Part shown: one piece after another, positions 1-16,326 of the stretch | How positions within the stretch are numbered: the first letter of the stretch is position 1 | Layout of the letters: every line of letters starts with the position of its first letter | Source of the DNA: Thunnus maccoyii | Taxonomy: Eukaryota; Chordata; Actinopteri; Scombriformes; Scombridae | NCBI RefSeq assembly: GCF_910596095.1 | Contig: NC_056540.1 | Location: 15,712,501-15,776,500, forward strand | DNA length: 64,000 bases | Direction: 5' to 3' | Position numbers and translations under genes: made by a program | The notes under the pieces: generated by a model | What the model saw: the letters and a program-made list of their open reading frames with translations, nothing else | Told to the model about the DNA's origin: nothing | Databases searched by the model: none

Positions 1-1600
1 CCAATACACAGCACATACACACAAAAAACGTGCACTAACCTTGGTGTCAGATGAATTTTCCGGTTGAATCACTTTACTTGATATATTGTTGTTGATTTAG
101 TTAGTTGGTAGGCTGCAGTCCATCATATTTTAATAGCTTTTAGTTGTACAGTCTCATTAGCAGCTGAAGTTGTCTACGCTCTGTAAATCCATGAAAAAGT
201 TTTTAAAAATCCAGATTATTAAGAGAGTCGGAAGTGGTTTTCTTTGGTTTCTCAAATGCAGACTCCAGTGATTTTACAGTAAATAATGCTGAGAGGAAAC
301 AGAAGGCAAATCTCAGACTGTTTATTGTATGCACATCCTCTTTTCACTTCCCTTTAATGAACTGTGCAGAGCTTGTTACTAACGGAAACTGTTGATTATG
401 CCTTATGATTAGGTACTTGTTGCATAATTTTATACCAGTATGAAGGCACATTAAAAATATTTTAGTCTATTTTAAATTAAGTTTTCCAATCTTAAATGAA
501 CAAATTAACAACCATAGGGTTATTTTTATACTGTGTTTAAAAGATGTCCATCTTCTGTTCAAAAGGACAATTTGTTTCATCTACTCAAAGAAACAGGCAA
601 CAGATGTATTCATATCAGTGCTTATAAACCTATGATCTAATAACTATGTAATGTCTGTAATATGTCTGACTGTTGTAAGGTTGCTTTGAGTTTCCTGAAT
701 GACAGTCGACATGCAGTTCAGTGTTTTGGAGTTGTCGTTTCTGTAGTATCACAGTGTCCACATTGAGGTCAGTCTGGGTGGTGGATGACCATTTCCCATC
801 TCAAATTACTGTATCCTGGGCAACAATGCTGTTTACTCTAGACAGCTATACACACTGCCTTAATGAAGGAGGATGACAAAGGGGCTTTTTGATGGGCTCT
901 GGCCTTTTTATCATGATAGGAAGGCTTAATCAAAGACAACCGTGTGTTCAGAGAAATGGACAGTCACACACACACCTCCCAGCAATGTTTTTAGTCTAGC
1001 AGCACTGTTGTTTTCTTGAGTCAGTGACAGGAAAGTGGAGCTAAATTGAATAAGATCATATGAGCTGGTGTCATTGTTCTCGCCTTTCATGGTTTGATCA
1101 AATTTTGGGAGAGCCCTGCGGACGTGCTCAGCACCTTCTGACGATAAGATGACAGAGAACAGCATCATGCTGCAAAAACCGTGTTGTCCATCCTGTCAAT
1201 AAATGTGCCGGATATATGTTGAACATGTGAATTCATATAGGACAAATGGAATGAATTAGTTTGAATGAAATGTAAAACTCTTTTTCTTTTTAACACATCC
1301 ACTTCAGGTGGAAAAGATTTAATGAAAATCTTTGTGTGGTGTGTGTTGGAAACAGATAGACAGAAATGTGAACTACGTCTTAGTCATGGAACGTAAGATC
1401 ATAGTACAGGCTAATAATTGACATGAGAACCTTCTTTACAGCAATCAACAGCATGTTTAGTGCACTGTGTGAGCGTGTGTGTCTTCACAGGAATCACTAA
1501 GTCATAGTAAGTGTTGGTTCTCTCTCTTAAAAGGTTTTTTTTTGGTGACACAATAGGAGGAGGAGGAAGTGTTTTTGGAATAGGTAAAAACTTCTCAGAG
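1..1600. other. Intergenic sequence upstream of klb
   Basis: I see no exon with convincing homology and no RNA gene here. The sequence is AT-rich and unique-looking. The only open frame of any length is on the minus strand (926-1168, 80 codons); it is not a protein I recognise and lacks a clear splice context. The right part (about 1480-1600) probably belongs to the klb promoter. Confidence 0.5.
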
Positions 1601-1601
1601 G

Positions 1602-1609
1602 TATATAAT
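1602..1609 (+). promoter_or_regulatory. klb: Candidate TATA box of klb
   Basis: The sequence TATATAAT lies about 320 bases upstream of the klb start codon and would place transcription start near 1630-1640. It is the only good TATA match in the 400 bases before the gene. It is preceded by a purine-rich GGAGGAGGAGGAAG run. The match is seen directly; use as a promoter is inferred. Liver-restricted genes such as klb often have TATA promoters. Confidence 0.35.
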
Positions 1610-1929
1610 ACAAGAGTGCGCAGATATGAGTCAACCTTTGTATGTGTGAACATTATGTGGTAGGGAGGGGCTGAGTGGGAACACAGTGCACCGAAGGAAA
1701 GAAAGAGAAATCTGACCAGGTTACCTCAGATGGACATCAGATGGATACTGCAGCACCACACAGCTTCAAATGTTCCTCTCTCCTGGCTGTGATACTTTCC
1801 CCTCTATCCTCCTGCACCATGGATCTCTTGTTCCTCACAAGAGTTATGATATTTCGCAGAGCATTTGTTCCGTCTGAGGCCACCTGCTCCCTTGAAGTGG
1901 ATTTTTGAAACAAGGTAAACTCCTTCAGC

Positions 1930-4900
1930 ATGCTGAACCATCCTCTTCCTACACTTCAGTGCCTTTTACTTTCCCTTCTGTTGTTGGCATGTGGTTGGAA
2001 CAAGACTGCCGGCTCGCTTGGGGAGGGCAGGAAGATTTGGCAGCAGCCCAAGCCAGAACCCATCATCCAAGACCAGTCTTTTCTTCATGACACCTTCCCC
2101 TCAGGATTCCTTTGGGGCTCGGGGACGTCTGCCTTTCAGACAGAGGGATCCTGGGACCAGGGCGGGAAGGGCGCCTCCATCTGGGACCATTTCACCCACT
2201 CCTCCGTTGGTTATTTGACAACTGAGACTGCCAATGTGGCTAGTGACAGCTACATTCACTGGGAAGAAGATGTGAAGGCACTTGAGTATTTGGGTGTAAG
2301 ATCATACTCCTTTTCTCTCTCCTGGCCTAGACTCTTTCCTGATGGTAATGCCAGGGGTCAGCCCAATACAGCTGTTGTGGAGCACTACAGCCATCTCATA
2401 GGGAGGCTTCTAGAAAAGAAAATCAAGCCCATTGTCACTCTCTACCACTGGGACCTGCCACAGGTCCTGCAGGAGCGATATGGAGGCTGGAAAAATGACA
2501 CACTTGTTGGATTGTTTGAGGACTATGCTGCTTTTTGTTTCCGTACATTTGGGAACCGTGTTAAGTACTGGCTTACTATGCACAACCCATACCTCGTGGC
2601 TGCACAGGGGTATGGAACAGGTGTGCATGCCCCTGGTGAAACAGGGGGACCCGCTGGCTCGCTCATTGTGGCCCACAATCTGATCAAGGTAAGTTAAACA
2701 GAGTCAAGTGATTGGGAGTCTGTTATTGATACTCTGTTATCACAATGTACTTTATCTGTGTGGGCTGTAAACTAAAGTCACAAGACAGTGAAGTAAACAC
2801 AGACTGCACCAGTGCACTGATATTTTGTTGTAATCGAATTAAATCAATAAAGGCTATGAGTTTCCATTTATTGTAAAACAGTAACTCTATAACTGGTTCA
2901 GCCTTAATACTCATTCTTTAAATGTAATCTCTTCAAAGATCAGTCAATCATATTTTATTTTGACAGGCATATGATCAGTAAACAGGACACTAAAAAGAGA
3001 CACTGAGGTCAAAGTCCACCACATCAGCACTTTTGTGCTGGAGAGAAACATTGTGTGACAGGAAGTCATGGAGATATACCTCATTAGTAATCACTTATGT
3101 TTATGCATCTGAGCTTTGCACAGATGGTGTGTGTACAGCTAACATCAAGCAGATAGAATGAGTGAATGGTAATAGATTGTGTACACGATTACTGTATTAC
3201 TTCTGCTAGGGAGGTTAAGTCTTTGGTCTCATGTGTTTGTTTATCTGTTAAAGCAGTATATCTCAAAAACTTGCTTAGAAATGTGAATGACAGTTTGTGT
3301 TTCTCATCAACTTCCCCACTTAATAACACTTGATGCTGAGCGGGATCCAGATATTCATTCAACATTTTTAGTATTAAAATAACAATTTAGAAGATTGTGT
3401 AGACATGGCAGGGTTTTGCAGTCTGTGAGTGCTTTTGCAATGCTTTAAAAGCATGACAGGCTCTTTTCACAGCAGACATTTTGACTTGTCATGGTAGGAA
3501 AAGCACAGGTGTATCTAATAACATTAATGATGGCTTTGTTCTATTGTCTTTGTCCCAGTAAGCCATGAAAGTGAGCCAGCATGCACAATATCAGGACCCT
3601 AAACACCTGTGCTTTTGCTACTTTGACATATCAAAATGTCCTCTGCAAAAAAAGGCCTATTATACTGTTGTGATTATGTTGTAGACATTTGTATAGGGCG
3701 TCATAATTATGTGTCTGCTGTGATTTCCAGGCACATGTCAAAGCATGGCACACCTATAACTCCAACTTCCGCCCTGCTCAGAAGGGTAAGGTTTCCATTG
3801 TTTTGGGTTCCCACTGGGTTGAGCCTCAAAAAGGCCAAGATACAGCTGCCAGTGTTGAGCTTTGCCAGCAGTCGACAGAGGCTGTGCTTGGCTGGTTCGC
3901 CAATCCAATCTTCGGTAATGGGGACTACCCAGTCTCTTTAAAAATCAAGCATGGGTCCCTCTTGCCTGCATTCTCCCCTGAGGAGAAGCTCTGGGTGCAG
4001 AAAACAGCTGACTTCTTTGCTTTGTCGTTCGGGCCAAACAACCTCCGTCTGGGCCGAAACCTGGTCAGCTATGGGCAGTCAGTGACCCCAGACCTGAGGC
4101 GTATCCTGGGCTGGATAAAGCTGGAGTATGGGGACCCAAGGGTGCTGGTGGCTGAGGGAGGCTGGTACTCTGAAGCTAGTGTGGGAAGGGAAGACACAAT
4201 AGCCATTTACCTGATGAAGAAGTTTATCAACCAGGTACTACAAGGTAAGAGGAGAAGTGGAAGGAGTGAACAAATATGATTTTGACAATATAATAATCGT
4301 CAAATAAATATAGTAAATAAGGATGTTCAACTTTCTTACTTTTTCTGTTACAGCTATCAGGTTTGATGGTGTGCAGGTGTTTGGCTACTCTGCCTGGTCA
4401 TTGGTTGATGGATTTGAGTGGAATTATGGCTACACTATTAGGCGAGGCCTTTTCTACATTGACTTCAGTCAACCTAACCGAACCCGGACCCCCAAGACCA
4501 CTGCTCAGTACTACAGGCATGTCATTGCTAACAATGGTTTCCCAAGAGATGAAACCTCCGGAGAGCTCCAAGGTCACTTCCCCTGTGAGTTTCACTGGGG
4601 CATTTCTGACTCCACCTTGCAGGTAAGAACAGGGCCCTAAGAAGACAAAAGAGTGGTTTTATTTAATCCGTTATAGAATAACACCATCAGCACACATCAA
4701 ATGATTTCTCCTCTTTTTGTGTTATTGTAGGTCCACTTCTACCCCTTTTCCCCACAGTTTACTGATCCCCATTTGTACACCTGGAACCTGACAGGAGATG
4801 GATCGTTGCGTCCAGTCCCAGGGGTGAAGCTCAACACCAGACAAGCCCAGTGCACTGACTATTTGGCCATCCATGGTCACCTTCGCCTGTTTGCATCCAC

Positions 4901-6930
4901 TGGGGCATCTCACTACCGCTTCGCCCTAAACTGGTCTCTGATTTTACCCCAGGGAGACCGCTCTAATGTGAACACTGAGGCTCTGAGGTAGAAATGTTCA
5001 CCATTTCAGTCTTCCCAAATTCAACTCAGTTTGATTTTCTTCAATTCAGTACAATTCAATTCAAATCCACAACATAATCAGATTCACACTATAGATTATG
5101 GCAAGATTCAGGTAAATTTAAACATGATAAGCGCTGTCTTTCTGTCTCATGCACTCTTATACACATATTAACTCCTTCTTCTACCGTTTCACATTGTTAT
5201 TACATTTAAAAGGTACTACCAATGTGTCCTGAGTGAGCTCAGGAAGCTGAACCTGGAGGCTGTCGTTATTCTCTACTACCCAACACACAGAGCTCCACAT
5301 CTGGGCTTGCCTGGCCCCCTGCAAGCCTCTGGCGGTTGGCTCAACTACAGCACAGTGGACGCCTTTCAGGAGTATGCAGCGCTATGCTACCGGGAGCTGG
5401 GCTCCGGGGTTCGATACTGGATCACGGTCAATGAGCCAAACAGACTAGTAGATGTTTATTCCAGCGGGAAAGAGAAGCATCAGGCTGCTCATAACCTTCT
5501 TCTGGCTCATGCAAAAGCATGGAGGCTATATGAGCGGGAGTACTCTAGTCAACAGGGAGCAATGGTATCACTTGCACTACATGCCGACTGGGCCGAACCT
5601 GCCAACCCTTTCCTGGAGTCACATGCAGCAGCAGCACAAAGGTTCCTTCTGTTTGAACTTGGTCGCTTCCTGGACCCATTGCTGGGGCCTAGATATGAGG
5701 AGAAGAGCAAAGGGGACTACCCACAAGAAATGAAGGCATACCTAGAAGAGAGAGCTCAAGTAATGGGCCTCACTGGATACCCTCTACCTAATTTTACTGA
5801 GACTGAAAGGGAGGAGCTCAGAGGTGCATTGAGTTTCATAGCATTGAACCATTTTACCACTCGTTTGGTCTCTCCACTTCCCCACATGCAGTCCAATTTT
5901 CAGCAGAGACAACTCCCCGATCATGACTGTATGACCCTTTTTGATCCCACCTGGCCTTCCTCCAGTATGGGGCAGGCTCTTGTCCCCTGGGGATTGCGGA
6001 AGATCCTGAATTGGGTGACTGAGAGATATGGAGGGTCTCTGCCTCTCATCATCACAGCCAGTGGGGTTGATGACCAGGCTCTTGTGGAGGACAAACTGAG
6101 GCAACACTATCTAAGGAGTTATCTGCAGGAGGCCCTCAAAGGTGGGCTCTAAAAGCAATACAGGTTTTATGACCATATTGCCTCCTACTATAAAACCCAG
6201 ATGTAATGAGAAACCATGAAGATCATAAAAAGAGAGAGGAGTCCAGAGAAAAACAGTGGCGCAATAATTGTTGATCAGTGTTGTGTTCATACTTTGCCCT
6301 TTATGGCTGTCAGCTCCCTTGTATTTGCATATGCAAATATGTTGTTTCCTAACACACACATGTATATGTATCCTTAATGTTTGTGTGTCAATGTTTGCAA
6401 AAAGGCTGTTTCTAAAGGCAGTATCGTATAGCCAGGTCATTCATATTGTTGGACGTGAGTAAAGAGAGAATTTCTGAACAATTATTTTTCTCTTAACTTT
6501 TTCTTTGTCTCCAGCTCATCATTTAGATGGCATCAACCTGCAGGGCTTCTACGTGTGGAAGCTTCAAGATCACCATGCCGCCCAGTTTGGCCTCTTCACC
6601 TCAACCCACCACCAATCCAAAGCGAAAGCCTCCCTCGCTGTCTACAGAGAAATCATCACTCATGGCGGTTTCCCTGAGGACAACACCACGCAGACCTGCA
6701 GGCTGAGTGAGTTCCAGCAGCCTTGCTCTGCATGTGCATGGATGTTCAAGAACAAAGCCATGCTGGTGTTTGGAGGCTGCCTCCTAATAACAGCCGTCAT
6801 GCTGGCTGCACTTGTCGTCTTCGTCATCATCACCAGAAACCAAAGAAGAGGCAGAGGGAGGGGGGTGAGCAGGAGGAGAAGAAGGGAAGGAGTATCAGTG
6901 TGTTCATGTCCACCTGTTGTTAAGAGCTAA
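1930..6930 (+). CDS. klb: Beta-klotho, FGF19/FGF21 co-receptor (six exons)
   Basis: Exons 1930-2688, 3731-4244, 4354-4622, 4731-4987, 5213-6141 and 6515-6930 join in phase to about 1047 residues; human KLB is about 1044. KLB is a single-pass membrane protein that presents endocrine FGFs to FGF receptors in liver and fat. The order is a signal peptide (about 1-28, leucine-rich), a first glycosidase-like domain (KL1, about 50-480), a second (KL2, about 500-960), a membrane segment (about 991-1016) and a short Arg-rich tail ending CSCPPVVKS. In KL1 the family NEP motif is HNP (Asn219 replaces the acid/base Glu), while Glu395 is kept. In KL2 Glu674 (NEP) is kept, but the nucleophile is Ala882 (ITASG). 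Each domain therefore lacks one catalytic residue, as in mammalian KLB. Segments such as DPHLYTWN and NEPNRL distinguish it from alpha-klotho. The start at 1930 has A at -3 and directly precedes the signal peptide. Confidence 0.96.
3464..3655. mobile_element. Short inverted-repeat element (MITE-like) in klb intron 1
   Basis: The left arm (from about 3464) and the reverse complement of the right arm (ending about 3655) match over about 48 bases. Both carry GACATTTTGA, then AAAAGCACAGGTGT, with about 90 unique bases between. The architecture is that of a non-autonomous DNA transposon. I also recognise the sequence as a dispersed teleost repeat, though I cannot search for copies. It ends only about 75 bases before the exon 2 acceptor. 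Confidence 0.7.
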
Positions 6931-8340
6931 CTGTGGGAGAGGGTCAGACAGCAGAGCCGCTCATCAAAGGAGAAGAGCCACGATTTCTAATTATGTGTGG
7001 TTCATTAATGCTTGTGTCTGCTCTGTTGTGATAAATGTATAATTGGTTTACCCACAATCACTGTCAAGAGAAATGTCTTAGTCTACTGTGATAACAGGTT
7101 ATTTAGATGAGGGTGATCATTTAAGGGAACTGCAAATGCTACTTTGTTGATATGTTCTACAGTTGGATTGCAATGAAAGGGCAACAGATTTACTGAATGC
7201 CAAAGACTCTTACATACGGTGCATTTTTACAAAAGTTGATAATTGATCATGTGAGCTCTATGGTTTCCAATGAAGGAGAAGAAATATTTAACCTAAATGT
7301 TGAACCTTTCAGCTTTATCATAGAGAAAATATGTCGATATCATTATTCTAGTATTGTAATAAATCCAGTCAGCGATGATAATGTTGTGTCAAAAATGTGA
7401 TGTTGATATTTTAGAATTTCATAGTATGATATGTTTAGATTAGATTTAATTGTGGATTGCACTGTTTTTGAGGGAGGTTTTTTTAAAAAAAAAAAATTCA
7501 ATATATTGGTATCCATTGAAATTCTCTTAGGAGAACTGTGATGTTTCATGGGGCAATGATGCCCCCTAGTGTCATTAATGCTGCTGTGATGAAACATAAT
7601 GTGAACTGCAGGTCTGTCTTTTGTTAAAAAATTGGAAGACTATCAAAAAGTACTGCAGATGCTCATGCGTGTAATTAATGAAACATCATGGCTACAGACG
7701 TTTAGATTTATGTTTGTGATGGTTCACTACTGAGACAACTTTGCATTACTTTGGAGCACAGATAACCATGTGGTACATCTGGATGACTGTATCTCCAATA
7801 CTTTGAATCCCTATATCTAAACTTGTCTTCTGAAGTGGTATGTGCTTCTCTGAGGATTTTCTGGTCACTTGAGAGTAAAGAATTTTCCTTTAATTTAACG
7901 TGATCAAAAGCACACACCCGTGACTTCCATCTTTGATTTTTATTGACGTGTAAATGAGTGACAGACACACTGCTTTAACATGCTTGTATGCTGGTGAACT
8001 TACTTAATGGAGCAATGGGAAGAAACTGTATGTTCACAAGACTGCATTTGATGCATACTTTAGACATTAAAAATGTTATATAGATCAGTGTTGTCTAACT
8101 TTTTAGACTAAATGTAGTTGATCACAAAGTAAATGTATTTGCTTGTTAGTGTGTGAAACCATGTTTACTATTTATGGAGTGTTTGCTTGAATGTGTAAAC
8201 TAAAAGTACAATTAAAAGGGAAACATTGACCTTGTTTTGTTTTTTTAATATACTACATGTATGGAAATATCAATTAATGTAAACCTCCACACCTCGCAGA
8301 GTTTTAATAATAAAAAAATAATAACAATAATAATAATAAA
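6931..8340. other. klb 3' UTR and klb-ube2k intergenic sequence
   Basis: No coding exon is recognisable. The klb 3' UTR should occupy the left part. Poly(A) signal candidates are AATAAA at 7358 and weaker ATTAAA variants near 8066 and 8211. An A-run at 7486-7496 and an ATA-rich stretch at 8305-8342 are the only simple sequences. The ube2k promoter begins near the right end. Confidence 0.5.
7358..7363 (+). terminator. klb: Possible klb polyadenylation signal
   Basis: This is the first canonical AATAAA after the klb stop codon, about 430 bases downstream. It is followed by TG-rich sequence (GATAATGTTGTGTC) of the kind that supports cleavage. Later ATTAAA variants are alternatives. Confidence 0.35.
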
Positions 8341-8362
8341 ATTATTCATCATGCACGAATCA

Positions 8363-8408
8363 ACCAATGACAGGAGGCGTTCAGGATGGCAATACAGGTC
8401 ACGTGACC
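8363..8408 (+). promoter_or_regulatory. ube2k: ube2k promoter: CCAAT box and CACGTG palindrome
   Basis: A CCAAT box (in AACCAATGAC, about 8362) is followed at 8397-8408 by the perfect 12-base palindrome GGTCACGTGACC. Its core, GTCACGTGAC, is the CLEAR/E-box site bound by TFEB/TFE3/MITF and USF factors. The pair lies about 310-350 bases upstream of the ube2k start codon, before a GC-rich leader with a GGAC repeat (about 8661-8675). The sites are seen directly; factor identity and function are inferred. Confidence 0.5.
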
Positions 8409-8713
8409 CCCTCTCCTCCAGACTGCATGCAGTTTGGTATTAAAATGTTTTCGGTACCACCATCCATTCTGTTGTTATACATTGGAGATGATAGTTACAT
8501 ATTGAGCTGTTTTGACGAGTCATAACATAACATTGGTAACCGGAACTGACGGCACTCAAGGTGAACAACATTTGTAGCTGTTATTTTTGAGGTTGTATCC
8601 CCCCAAAAAGGAGCAGAGTTTACTGCAGGCAGGAGAAGCTAGCTAACGTTTAGTCAGGTCGGACGGACGGACGGCGGCGAGGCCCCAACCGGACGGGAAC
8701 ACGGGGGAAAACC

Positions 8714-12574
<3,861 letters not shown>

Positions 12575-13251
12575 ATCTTGACACTCTTCATCTTCCTCTT
12601 GAGCCCTATCTCCCCTCCTCACACATACACACCCTCCTCAAAATTCCTGCTGTCTCAAGGCGTCTCTTCCCCTATCGCACCCTCTGTTTCACAGTGGACT
12701 CCTCACCTCCACACTCCCCCTTCTTCCACCCCCGCCCCCCCCCGTCGTCTCCCTTTTGTGTGGCATCTTATTCCCCCCCGTCCCTCCTCCCATTATCACC
12801 TCTGCTGTACCACACTCCAATCAGTCGCTCCGTGAGCTCCTATCACTGGTTTCTTTAAGATCATTCAACATTCCACTCAGTGCTACAATCAGAAGTCCAG
12901 CCACATCACACCACCCTCTTTTGAAGCAAAATGCCAGACTTAAGACCCCGCCCATGCCCGCTAGTCTCCCAGCTTTCTCTGGCTGTGTCCAAGAAGCGGC
13001 TGTCAGCGGCTTATCCTTGCCTATGCAGTGCATTTACTTTCATTTGTGGAAACCTTTGTAGGAGAGTGTTAAGCCATTCAAGGAGACTCTTTTGGACCTG
13101 GTCATGATTTTTACACACTTCGAGGCCTGTTTCCCACACAGGGAGTAAGCCGAGTCCTACACTAACCACATCTTTAAATTCGTATCACTATTGAAATTTT
13201 CTTCCGCTGCGTCCAAAATAATTACCTTCTCTCATTCACTAATCCTTCCAT

Positions 13252-13257
13252 AATAAA
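13252..13257 (+). terminator. ube2k: Proximal ube2k polyadenylation signal
   Basis: This is a canonical AATAAA about 680 bases after the stop codon, followed by TGTCTGTATAATG. It probably gives the shorter of two 3' UTR forms. Confidence 0.4.
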
Positions 13258-13823
13258 CTGTCTGTATAATGACTTGAACTTGAAATTTCAGACCTCTATG
13301 AATCGTTATCTTGTGCCATCGCTGGAATAATTTGAGGCGTTATAAGGTACATACGTTTTGTAAAAGTAAAGTAAACACCACCAGGCAGCAAACAGAGTTA
13401 TTCAGACACAGGAAAGGAAAAGGCTTATTCCCTGTTCTTGAGACAGCGTTCACACAGAAGTCATACTCACATTCATGTCACAGTTTTCCCCCCTTCGCCT
13501 GTCTGACGAACCCAAAGCTCCCGCAGCAAACCCCAATTCCCACCACCACCACCCCCTCCACACACCTGTTATTGACACAGCTTACTTCGCCTGTCACTTT
13601 CACCACATTTTAAAAAAGATTTTTATTTGGTTTTTGGCCTCCTACAGGAATACATTTGGATTCTTGTTTTTAAACTGAGAGAAAACAAAACAAAAAAAAA
13701 AAAACATGTTCAGCAGTAACACAACCTCTCACAAGTCTGGAAGGAAACAGTACAAAACAAGTGAAAACTATTGCATTATCTAAACAACGCCAACAGATAA
13801 ATATGTCAAATGATTCATCTGTA

Positions 13824-13829
13824 AATAAA
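13824..13829 (+). terminator. ube2k: Distal ube2k polyadenylation signal
   Basis: This AATAAA lies 1.25 kb after the stop codon and is followed within 40 bases by the U/GU-rich TTCTGTCCCTTTTGTGTATT, a good downstream element. It is the better of the two candidate signals for ube2k. Confidence 0.45.
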
Positions 13830-13869
13830 GATATTAAAGTCTGTGTAAATTAATCCATATTCTGTCCCT

Positions 13870-16100
13870 TTTGTGTATTGCCTCTCAGAGACGTGTCTTC
13901 GCTGTGCCGCATGATATTTATTGACTGGAATAATTTTCCTGCAAGGAAGAAATCTTATAGGATTATAACTCAGTCACAATATTAATACATTGAGGAAGTG
14001 TTTCTGTATGCTGTTGTGTAGCATCCAACACTTCTTTATTAGTTTGTTCGGCTGTGCATGCATTTGAATAAAAACTAGGGTGAGGCTCTAAATTTACACG
14101 ACCAACAGAAATTTAACCTACAGGGAATAACATTGCCAGTGAAAATAGAGCAAGCAAGCCAATTTAGATGAAGAATGTGGATGCAGAACTGGAGAATGGA
14201 TTATGCATATTAGAATTTGCCTACAGTGGTACTTTGGACTTGTACAGTAGTGTTGCAGTGCTGTTGCGTTAGATGCCTGGTTGAACAAGCACTTTTTTTG
14301 GGTATATTTAGAGCCTGAACAAAGAAATGATGCAGGCGTGTATCTTGATGTACAGATCACCTTGTGTTAAGTGAGGCAAACTGATTCGAGCATGATAACA
14401 GATGGCCTGATTGGTAGCATGTTGTGCCACGGTGAACCTCTCCAAGAAACACTGGCAACAATCTGAATGCTGCGTTTCAACCTACATAGTTGTACCAAAC
14501 AGGAAAAAAAGCACATCCAATCAACAGCAAGTATGTAGTGTATGTCCAGCATCTGTGACAATAGTATAGTGGATTTGTCTGCACAGCTGCACACTAAAAC
14601 AGCCTTGTCTTTTGGGAATCCTAAAAGACAAAACTTAATTTTGTATTCCTCCACTTTTACTATATTTACAATCTGGAACTCAAAGCATCCCAGAGCAGTG
14701 GAGGACTGTACTACACAAGGCTGGATACAAGATTGAAAGAAATACTGAGCTTCCTGCCTCCCTCAATGGCAGTTAGATAATGAATCTCTTTGCTATTATA
14801 ATTCAAACAAACAAAACCTTCAAAGTGTTGAAGGTTGCACGGGACTGACTTCACCATGGCATATCTCCTTAACTTCTTTGTTCCAGTCGTGTTGGACTGA
14901 GTAGAAAATAAAGACGACTCCCACAGTATTACTATTGGGAATCACAGTGTCTGACTCGCAACAGTAAGGTTGTAGTACCAGCATCTTTATCTTTTATTGG
15001 GCATAATTGTAAGATTCCTGTGGGGATAGCTTATCTAAATACACTTTCATCATTGCTTCCTCAGCACTCCTCTCTCACTGCAACTTGCTTTTGTTATTTT
15101 TTCAAACGGCTCTTTCATGAATCATAAAGGACCCCTGCCATGTGATGTTTAAATGCTGAAAAAACATTTATTAAGATAGAGCATATGTCTGAAATTGGAG
15201 GCATAATGACTTTGTTATGAGAGATCTATGACTTTTTTTTTACAAACGACTAACATTTACAATTGCAGCACAGCTGGAGGGCCTATAAATACTCACTGAA
15301 ATAATGATTATTTATTGATAATGAATTGTTTATAACCACAGATGGCTTAATTTATATACAGAGGGGAAACTAGTTTGGGCACAAATTCAGTTAAACAAGT
15401 CAGACAGGTGGACAACATATGAAGAACATAATGCCACAACAACATCAGCGACAATAAAACACCAAAAAAAGACATTCCTAGAGAACATCAGTGTAGCTCA
15501 GGAGTCAGACTAGCCACTAAATTAAGGAATATTATATTGATACAATTAATCACTTCATGAATAAAAAGCCCATCATAAAGACCAATGAATTCTACAAAAT
15601 GTCATAACAGAAACAATGAGGGAGTCACAACTATCCAGATCCAAAGTGGTTACAAATTTCTGATCAATACTCTGAAATCACCCAGGTATCTGCAAATATA
15701 TTGATTTTGTGTTTAATAATAATATATTTTTTTAATTATAGTGCTCTTCCAGTTCATATCTGGTGCCCCATATTGTTTCTTTATTTTAATTCCTGCTCTG
15801 ACTGGCCTTTACTTTCTGTGGTGCATCAATATCTTGAACACAAAAGATAATTCACATTCAAATAAATAGTTTCTCTATTAAATTGGCCACTTGATGGATT
15901 GGTTTAGATAATAATATTATTAAACTCCCGTCTTTTTCTCCTGCATACCTCCCTGGTATTGGCAGTAATTTGTGGGCAGACGACAGCAGCTCACCTGGCT
16001 GCAGGCGTTTGAATGGCAGGTGAATAACCCAGTGTGTGGTGAGGCAATGATTCGTGGGCATCCTGTTTCTCTCGGTCCCGCTGCTGCTATATGATAGCCG
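13870..16100. other. ube2k-chrna9 intergenic sequence
   Basis: I see nothing coding here. Open frames of 60-95 codons on both strands (for example 14118-14654 minus) lack homology and splice context. PDS5A, N4BP2 and RHOH, which lie between these genes in human, are absent. The last 200 bases hold the chrna9 promoter and leader, without an obvious TATA box. Confidence 0.5.
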
Positions 16101-16326
16101 GAGTTTTATTCCGTGTCTCAGTCAGCAGACATGCTGCCTCCCCTGCCAAGCAGTAAGAGCTGTCCTGACCGCGACGACGACCACATGAAACGGTGTCCTG
16201 CTGTCTGCAGCTGAGTTCAACCGGGGTCGATTGGGCATCATGTAGGGCCCTCAGGGGATGAAACCCGGTACCGTAAGACTGATGCTTGCAGTTACTTTTT
16301 TAATTTCATCTTGGAGGTACTCAGAA

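Larger units (their letters stand above)
12575..13860 (+). other. ube2k: ube2k 3' UTR
   Basis: The sequence after the stop codon is unusually pyrimidine- and C-rich (12580-12830, with runs of C near 12735 and 12773). It becomes AT-rich toward two poly(A) signals at 13252 and 13824. Open frames in this stretch are low-complexity (Pro/Ser/His-rich) and match nothing I know. The extent is inferred from the poly(A) signals. Confidence 0.5.

Noticed and set aside
926-1168. 80-codon minus-strand open frame
   Set aside because: I do not recognise the protein, it has no family match I can name, and there are no partner exons with compatible splice phase. It could be an exon of an unknown gene but cannot be supported.
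1675-1908. Open frame just upstream of klb on the + strand
   Set aside because: It begins at GTG, not ATG, has no homology, and ends before the klb start. It looks like leader sequence.
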